DNA of 64,000 bases, taken from contig NZ_AKWX02000007.1 in the NCBI RefSeq assembly GCF_000306115.2, positions 744,001 through 808,000 of the forward strand. Reading direction: 5' to 3'. Below are positions 58,589-64,000 of this stretch, one piece after another. Position 1 is the first letter of the stretch, and every line of letters starts with the position of its first letter. The notes beneath the pieces were generated by a model. The model saw only the letters and a program-made list of their open reading frames with translations. It searched no databases and was not told the DNA's origin. The position numbers and the translations under genes were made by a program. Source of the stretch: Leptospira wolffii serovar Khorat str. Khorat-H2. GTDB lineage: Bacteria; Spirochaetota; Leptospiria; Leptospirales; Leptospiraceae.

Positions 58589-60718
58589 ATGAGTAAGTTG
58601 CGTTTTTTAATCCTTTTAGTCGGTTTGATCCCATGGGCTTCCGACTTTGCGGTTCCTGTTCCCGATGAGATTCGTGAAACGGTAGATTCCGGCTCGGTTC
58701 CTAACTTTTACGAGTTGAGAAGAATGTACCGTCCCTCCGAAGGAATTCTACTGGATCGGAACGGACAGACATTGCAAGTATTACGTTTAGATAAAACGTA
58801 TAGAAGATTGGAATGGACTACGAGTTCGGATGTGCCGGAGATATTTATTCTTGCCCTATTGGCTCAGGAGGATAGGCGCTTTCCCTTTCATAACGGAGTG
58901 GATTATAAAGCGTTACTAGGGTCTCTCAAGGATAGAATCCTCGGAAATTCCAAGAGAGGTGCAAGCACGATCAGTATGCAGCTTGCCGGATTTCTTTTGG
59001 AGACGAAACCGGGCGGCCGTTCTTTCTCGGATAAGATCCGCCAGATGAGAACCGCCTGGATCCTGGAAGAAAAATGGAGTAAGGCGCAAATCGCGGAGGC
59101 CTACTGGAATTTTGTTCCTTTCAAAGGAGAATGGGTCGGACTCAGAGCCGCATCCCGCGGAATCTTCGGAGTGGATCCTTCTTCTCTTGCCCCTGAACAA
59201 TCCGTTTTATTGGTAAGTCTATTGCCGAATCCGAATCTCTCTTTTTCGAAATGGGGTACGAAGGCTTGTTCGCTTGCTTCGAAGGTGGGAAGAAAAGATC
59301 TTTGCGAGTCGATTCTTAGTACCGTCTCCTCATACAATAGACCGGTGTCCGTTTGGAATACGGAAAAATACGAAGCCTATCACGCTGCTCATAGGATTTT
59401 TCGAAAAGCAGAGTTGAGCCTGGAGAGCCAGACCAGCGGAAAAATACGAAGTACAATCGATTCGCTACTGCAAAGAAAAGCGGAGATCGCAATGGATCGT
59501 ATCCTTCTCTCTATCCGTGAAAAGAATGTAAGAGAAGCCGGGATCTTAGCCTTGGACAATCGAAGCGGAGCCGTTCTGGTTTATTTAGGAAATTCTAAAC
59601 TATCTCCGGAGAATTATTTCGTGGATTCGGTCCAGGCGCGTAGACAAGCGGGTTCGACATTAAAACCGTTTCTGTATGCTCTAGCATTCGAGACCGGAAT
59701 ACTGGAGCCTGATTCCATTCTTTACGATCGACCTAGAGAATGGGAACTATTGGGAGGTTCGTATAAACCGACCAATTACGAGGAGAAATATTGGGGAGCC
59801 GTTCCGGCGAAAACGGCTCTCGCTTCCTCTTTGAATATACCGGCAGTGCAAGTATTGGATTGGGTGGGGGTTCCCAGATTCGTATCCGAATTGAAGGAGT
59901 TAGGCTTCCAAAGGTTGGAAGGTCCGGATCATTACGGGCTGTCTTTAGCATTGGGAACAGCAGACATCAATCTCTGGGAATTGACGAACGCATATAGAAC
60001 TCTTGCGAACGACGGATATCGTAGCGATCCTACATTCTTTCCCGAGGAGGCCTTGCAAAATTCTCTGCATTGGGAATCCTCGAAAGAGTCGAGTTTTCTA
60101 TCCGTTTTTGATCCGAAAGCTGTGGAGAAAGTGAAAGGAATTTTATCTTCCAGGGACGATCGAGCTCCCGGTTTCGGTTGGGAATCGAACCTTGCCACTC
60201 GTTTTTATTCCTTTGCTAAGACCGGAACATCCCAGGATATGAGGGACAATTGGTGCGTGGGTTCCACCGCTAATTATACTGTCGGAGTATGGGTAGGAAA
60301 TATGAGCGGGGAGCCCATGCACGACGTTTCCGGAATCACCGGTGCGGCTCCGCTCTGGAAGGAAATCGTGGAAATACTAGAGGATCATAAACCTTCCGAA
60401 AAGGTATTCGCGAAGGAAGATTCAGACATTAAGTCGACTCTTAAAATAGGAAATTTTCCATTCTCTGAATCAAGGATACTCTATCCGGAAACGGGAAACT
60501 TATTCGCATTGGATCCAGAGATTCCTTCCGAGAACGAAAGAATACGGTTTCGAGCGAGGAGCTCATCCAAAAAATTGGAATGGATCCTGAACGGGAAGCT
60601 TCTTGCAAAAACCAAGAATTCCTACTTGGACTGGAAGCCGAAGCGAGGAAATTATCTTCTTTCCGTAAGGGACGAATCGGGAAGGCTTTCTGAGACAGTC
60701 GCATTTCAGGTGCGCTAG
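58589..60718 (+). CDS. pbpC: Penicillin-binding protein 1C
   Basis: Bifunctional class-A peptidoglycan synthase of 709 residues. The glycosyltransferase domain has the catalytic glutamate in LALLAQEDRRFPFHNGVD and the STISMQLA block. The transpeptidase domain has nucleophile S356 in AGSTLK (K359) and AKTGTSQ, with KTG intact. The C-terminal 90 residues match the BiPBP_C-type domain of PBP1C. Pairing with the alpha-2-macroglobulin gene is the usual one and supports the idea that the trap protects against breaches repaired by PBP1C. Confidence 0.94.
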   Translation: MSKLRFLILLVGLIPWASDFAVPVPDEIRETVDSGSVPNFYELRRMYRPSEGILLDRNGQTLQVLRLDKTYRRLEWTTSSDVPEIFILALLAQEDRRFPFHNGVDYKALLGSLKDRILGNSKRGASTISMQLAGFLLETKPGGRSFSDKIRQMRTAWILEEKWSKAQIAEAYWNFVPFKGEWVGLRAASRGIFGVDPSSLAPEQSVLLVSLLPNPNLSFSKWGTKACSLASKVGRKDLCESILSTVSSYNRPVSVWNTEKYEAYHAAHRIFRKAELSLESQTSGKIRSTIDSLLQRKAEIAMDRILLSIREKNVREAGILALDNRSGAVLVYLGNSKLSPENYFVDSVQARRQAGSTLKPFLYALAFETGILEPDSILYDRPREWELLGGSYKPTNYEEKYWGAVPAKTALASSLNIPAVQVLDWVGVPRFVSELKELGFQRLEGPDHYGLSLALGTADINLWELTNAYRTLANDGYRSDPTFFPEEALQNSLHWESSKESSFLSVFDPKAVEKVKGILSSRDDRAPGFGWESNLATRFYSFAKTGTSQDMRDNWCVGSTANYTVGVWVGNMSGEPMHDVSGITGAAPLWKEIVEILEDHKPSEKVFAKEDSDIKSTLKIGNFPFSESRILYPETGNLFALDPEIPSENERIRFRARSSSKKLEWILNGKLLAKTKNSYLDWKPKRGNYLLSVRDESGRLSETVAFQVR

Positions 60719-60787
60719 TTTCCATTCTCTCTTAGAAAATTCCTTTTAAGACTATCTTGTCATCGAATCCTTGGATCAGGAGTACCG

Positions 60788-61591
60788 ATGTCCGACGCAA
60801 GAAACAAAGCCGAAACCTATCTACTTTCCAAGGAATTACAGGAAGCGGTTCACGTGGCTGAGATCACGGCCCGTCCTTTGCTATTGAAAGGGGAACCCGG
60901 AACGGGAAAATCGCTATTAGCGGAATATTTAGCGTCCACTTATAAGCAAAAACTGTTCACTTGGCATGTGAAATCCACTTCTCTCGCCAAGGAAGGATTG
61001 TATTTCTACGACGCGGTCTCCCGCTTGAACGATTCCCGTTTCTCCGAGGACAAGGATAAGGTTCGGAACATAGAGAATTATATTCGTCTAGGGGCCTTGG
61101 GCCAGGCATTCTCCCAGAACGGACCTTGCGTCGTTCTGATCGACGAAATAGATAAGGCAGATATAGAATTTCCGAACGACCTACTCTTGGAATTGGATAG
61201 AATGGAGTTTGTCATCCAGGAAACGGGACGAGCCGTTAAGGCTCAGATTCGCCCTTTGACTCTTATCACATCCAATAACGAAAAGGAATTGCCCGCGGCA
61301 TTCCTACGTAGATGCATTTTTCATTATATAGATTTTCCGGATCCTTCCTTTATGGGAGAAATAGTATCCTCCCATTTTCCTGACATAGAATCCTCTCTTT
61401 TAAAAAGAGCCTTGGAGACTTTTTACGTAATCCGAGGAATGGACGATATGAAGAAAAAGCCGGGAACGAGCGAACTGTTGGACTGGATCCAAATTCTAAT
61501 CCATATGGGAGCGAAATTATCGGAAGACGGTCGGATTCCTTATATAGGGGCACTCGTAAAGAACGAGGAAGACCTGAGGATGTTTCGTTAG
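60788..61591 (+). CDS. MoxR-family AAA+ ATPase
   Basis: A 267-residue AAA+ ATPase: Walker A LLKGEPGTGKSLLAEYL (about residues 31-47), Walker B VVLIDEIDKAD, a sensor-1 LITSNNEKELP and the arginine finger region LRRCIFHYIDFP. MoxR proteins act as chaperones, often loading metal or assembling complexes together with a VWA-domain partner, which is the next gene here. AGGAGT precedes the ATG by four bases. Confidence 0.91.
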   Translation: MSDARNKAETYLLSKELQEAVHVAEITARPLLLKGEPGTGKSLLAEYLASTYKQKLFTWHVKSTSLAKEGLYFYDAVSRLNDSRFSEDKDKVRNIENYIRLGALGQAFSQNGPCVVLIDEIDKADIEFPNDLLLELDRMEFVIQETGRAVKAQIRPLTLITSNNEKELPAAFLRRCIFHYIDFPDPSFMGEIVSSHFPDIESSLLKRALETFYVIRGMDDMKKKPGTSELLDWIQILIHMGAKLSEDGRIPYIGALVKNEEDLRMFR

Positions 61592-61599
61592 GTAAGATT

Positions 61600-62790
61600 T
61601 TGTTTTTTCCTTTATTCTACAGGCTCAAAAGCGTAGGAGTTCCTCTATCTACTGTGGAGCTTTTGGATTTTCTGAAGGCCGCGGATGTTCTAACCAAAGA
61701 ACGTAGCTTTCTCACTCTAGAGCAATTCTATACCGTTTCCCGTCTTTGCTTGATAAAAGACGTAAAACACTATGATAGTTTCGACCAGGTATTTGCGGAA
61801 ATCTTCGGAGAAAGGGGAGTTTTGCGAGAATCCTTGCGTAAGGAAATCATGGATTGGCTTTCCCAAATCTTCGATAATCCAGATAAACTTCCTCCCGGCA
61901 TCGTCCCTCCCGAAAAACTCTGGGATGAATTTTTGGACAGACTCAAGAACCAAAAAGGGGAACATCACGGAGGAAATAAATGGATAGGAACGGGAGGCTC
62001 CTCTCCTTTCGGCCATAGCGGAGAGAACCCGGGAGGGGTGAGAATCGGAGGAGAGGGTAGAGGAAAATCCGCGGTCTTCCAAGCCATGGAAAGAAGGTAC
62101 AAGGATTACCGAACGGACGAGCAACTGGATGTTCGACAATTGAAGATCGCTCTCAAACGTTTGCGCAATCTCAGGAAGGAAGGGATTCCAGAATTCCATC
62201 TCCCCAAAACTGTGGATGCGACTTGTAGGAATGCGGGCGATCCTGAACTGGTTTTCGAAAGAACCAGAAAGAACGGAATCAAGGTATTATTACTCATGGA
62301 TACTGGAGGGAGTATGACTCCTCATGCGGAGAGGGTGAGTAAACTATTCTCCGCCGCCCACCAGATCAGCCATTTTAAGGAATTCGGGCATTATTATTTC
62401 CACAATTCCATATACGACTGCGTTTATCCTAAAGGGGATCTACGTTATCCGATTCCTCTTAAAAACCTATTCAAGAAACATAAGGAGGATACCAAGGTCA
62501 TCCTTGTGGGAGATGCGTATATGGCGCCTTATGAACTGTTGGATCCTTCCTACGGTTTCTATCATTCCCGATTTCGTTCCGATCATAGATTACCCGAGGA
62601 TCCGAAATCGGGATTGGATAGTTTCAAAAGACTTAAAAGCCATTTCCAAGAATCCATATGGATGAATCCGGAGCCCAAACGATACTGGGACGCGCCCACC
62701 ATCTACGAACTCAAAAAAGTCTTTCCCATGTTCTTCCTGAGCATAGACGGCCTGGAAGATGGAATCAGGAGACTTCTGGGACAAACCTAA
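61600..62790 (+). CDS. VWA-domain protein (CoxE-like partner of MoxR)
   Basis: A 396-residue cytoplasmic-looking protein with TTG start eight bases after the ATPase. The N-terminal half is helical (LSTVELLDFLKAADVL), followed by a glycine-rich linker (about 125-160) and the C-terminal VWA domain with a MIDAS motif LLMDTGGSMTPH (D-x-G-x-S form). VWA/MoxR pairs work as one chaperone system; the target is unknown. It converges on the YceI gene with a one-base gap. Confidence 0.85.
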   Translation: MFFPLFYRLKSVGVPLSTVELLDFLKAADVLTKERSFLTLEQFYTVSRLCLIKDVKHYDSFDQVFAEIFGERGVLRESLRKEIMDWLSQIFDNPDKLPPGIVPPEKLWDEFLDRLKNQKGEHHGGNKWIGTGGSSPFGHSGENPGGVRIGGEGRGKSAVFQAMERRYKDYRTDEQLDVRQLKIALKRLRNLRKEGIPEFHLPKTVDATCRNAGDPELVFERTRKNGIKVLLLMDTGGSMTPHAERVSKLFSAAHQISHFKEFGHYYFHNSIYDCVYPKGDLRYPIPLKNLFKKHKEDTKVILVGDAYMAPYELLDPSYGFYHSRFRSDHRLPEDPKSGLDSFKRLKSHFQESIWMNPEPKRYWDAPTIYELKKVFPMFFLSIDGLEDGIRRLLGQT

Positions 62791-62791
62791 T

Positions 62792-63340
62792 TTAAGGTTT
62801 TAGAATAAAAGAATATTCTATCGAAACTTCGTTCTTAGCCGTCGTGAAAAGAAGGCTAGGTGCGACCACTTCGAAATCGCTCATAAGAACCTGGAATTTT
62901 CCGGAGATGAAAATCTCCTGACCCTCATAGCGTACCTTGGCTTGGGATTTCACCGGTTTGGTAATCCCGTTCACCGTCAGATTTCCGGAAATAGTCCATT
63001 CTTCCTTGGAGGTCGCTATCGATCCCAATTGGAAAGTAATTTGACTGTGTACAGGAAATCCCAAGGCCTCGGAGATATGTTCGTCCCTATTCTCGTCTCC
63101 GGATCGGATTTCCTTGATCGGGACTTCGATTTTCAGAGTTTTGGGAGCGGCTAAACCGTCGGCATTTCTTTGGAACTGCACGGGAGAAACCACGGTTCCT
63201 TTACATTGGCCGATGACGGTCTTAAACGGATGAATAACGGTAAACTGGATATCCGTTTTGGCCAAATTTACGTTTTCGGAATGAACCGGAAGTATGGAAA
63301 CGAATGCGAATATAAGAATGGAATAGAAAATACGAATCAT
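62792..63340 (-). CDS. YceI-family periplasmic lipid-binding protein
   Basis: A 182-residue exported protein from ATG 63340, with GAGGA six bases upstream. Signal peptide: IRIFYSILIFAFVSILPVHS. The mature part is an eight-stranded lipocalin-like barrel of the YceI family (KTDIQFTVIHPFKTVIGQCKG; FPVHSQITFQLGSI; SGNLTVNGITKPVKSQAKV), which binds isoprenoid lipids such as polyprenyl compounds. A start 20 codons upstream is open but lies inside the neighbouring gene. It is eight bases after the membrane protein gene. Confidence 0.87.
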   Translation of the reverse strand: MIRIFYSILIFAFVSILPVHSENVNLAKTDIQFTVIHPFKTVIGQCKGTVVSPVQFQRNADGLAAPKTLKIEVPIKEIRSGDENRDEHISEALGFPVHSQITFQLGSIATSKEEWTISGNLTVNGITKPVKSQAKVRYEGQEIFISGKFQVLMSDFEVVAPSLLFTTAKNEVSIEYSFILKP

Positions 63341-63348
63341 TATCGTCC

Positions 63349-64000
63349 TCAAAAATAAAATACTGCTATAGAAACCGTGAACGCGGAGAATCCCGCCCAT
63401 CCCACCGTCCTCATCGTATCGGCCGCGGAATGCCCGTCTTTCGGGATTTGCTGTCCGATAAAAGGGAGTGCGAGCATGGCAGGTAAATGGATCCAGATCA
63501 TCGCCTTATGGGTAAAGATGGTACTCAGTCCTTCTTCTCTTTCGAAACTCTTGGAGGGAGAAAAGAAAGCCAGACCGGCGGTCAGTGCGTAGAGAGTGAA
63601 AGTCGTTCCTGCCAAGGATTTGTGAGTGCTTCCTCCCGGATCTCCGTCCCAAGGAGAAACTTGCATCAAATAGGTATATACGGGCAGATTTTGCTGCGGA
63701 TTCTGAGCGAGAAAGAAAGTAGCAAACGGCTCGTATTCCTTATGAAGGTGGGAAAGGGATTTTTCTCCTGCGAGGTTAGTGGCTAACCAAAATCCCCAGG
63801 TAAGAAGCCCCAGTCCCTGGTGCCAGTTTAATAATGTCCTTCTAGTCTCTATGGTCTCTCTTTCCTTTTTTCGTTCTTCCGCATCCGGAGCGATCCGAAC
63901 AGGAGTCGATTCTTGGGAGTAAAAGGACGGAGAATAGTTGGAGTAATCCGGAACTAAAGGATGGGAAGAATTGCCCGGAAAGGAGCCGAAAGGGTTGGAA
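63349..64000 (-). CDS. Membrane protein with conserved histidines, N-terminus off the window
   Basis: The minus strand is open from the stop at 63349 to the window edge, so about 217 residues are seen and the start is outside. The visible N-terminal part is Ser/Pro rich; then come about four transmembrane helices starting NWHQGLGLLTWGFWLATNLAG, HKSLAGTTFTLYALTAGLAFF, HKAMIWIHLPAMLALPFIG and TVGWAGFSAFTVSIAVFYF. Histidines at helix starts (WHQG, THKSLAG, THKAMIWIH) recall cytochrome b561-type haem ligands. It shares a transcript with the YceI gene, as E. coli yceJ (b561-like) does with yceI; the analogy is inference. Confidence 0.7.
   Translation of the reverse strand, partial: SNPFGSFPGNSSHPLVPDYSNYSPSFYSQESTPVRIAPDAEERKKERETIETRRTLLNWHQGLGLLTWGFWLATNLAGEKSLSHLHKEYEPFATFFLAQNPQQNLPVYTYLMQVSPWDGDPGGSTHKSLAGTTFTLYALTAGLAFFSPSKSFEREEGLSTIFTHKAMIWIHLPAMLALPFIGQQIPKDGHSAADTMRTVGWAGFSAFTVSIAVFYF

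Overview
The window looks like chromosomal DNA from a spirochaete of the genus Leptospira. The grounds are spirochaete-style lipoboxes, frequent TTG and GTG starts, mid-40s GC by eye, and a familiar leptospiral mix of genes: mdh next to a biotin cluster, a GT9 glycosyltransferase paired with a DUF4254 protein, and several Leptospira-type hypothetical envelope proteins. I could not run a database search, so the species is left open. No tRNA, rRNA, CRISPR array, insertion sequence or phage gene was seen.

Layout. 1-4.8 kb: 3'-truncated sodium/solute symporter, homoserine kinase (thrB), two small conserved-looking proteins and a membrane-anchored DsbA-like thioredoxin. 4.8-10.1 kb: mdh followed closely by bioF, bioD and bioA, then bioB. 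10.2-16.1 kb: a 57-residue protein, an SGNH-hydrolase lipoprotein, serB, then mutS and trpF on the other strand, and pgeF. 16.1-20.6 kb (minus strand): response regulator, leuB, argD and a phosphohexomutase. 20.8-28 kb: small membrane protein, aminotransferase, LOG protein, rpmB, nth, hotdog thioesterase, GGQ-domain release-factor-like protein and uvrC. 28-33.4 kb: a tightly coupled three-gene envelope operon (lamin-tail-like lipoprotein, probable outer-membrane barrel, HKD/phospholipase-D-like lipoprotein). 33.3-37.8 kb: surface-glycan genes (WaaL/Wzy-type ligase, GT4, GT9, DUF4254). 37.9-45.6 kb: cNMP-binding patatin, nucleosidase-like protein, acyl-CoA synthetase, argC, recA and a membrane protein. 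45.6-49.3 kb: hypothetical protein, HIT protein, tldD and pmbA. 49.3-60.7 kb: two divergent copies of an AT-rich multi-pass membrane protein, then an alpha-2-macroglobulin and its usual partner pbpC. 60.8-64 kb: MoxR ATPase plus VWA protein, then YceI with a His-containing membrane protein that runs off the window.

The most striking structure is at 49.1-53.5 kb. Between the two membrane-protein paralogs lies a 5' fragment of the alpha-2-macroglobulin gene fused directly to a 3' fragment of pmbA. This is the exact junction expected from a tandem duplication of the pmbA-X-A2M interval. The fragments are about 96-98% identical to their parent genes, yet the two paralogs share only about half their residues. 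Simple duplication followed by drift does not explain that contrast. The better reading is that two different alleles of a polymorphic gene X were brought together on one chromosome by recent illegitimate recombination.

Genes that work together: bioFDAB make biotin from pimeloyl thioester. thrB, leuB, argD, argC, serB and trpF serve amino-acid synthesis. mutS, nth, uvrC and recA are repair genes. The glycan genes, the HKD/barrel operon, A2M/PBP1C and the X genes all concern the cell envelope.
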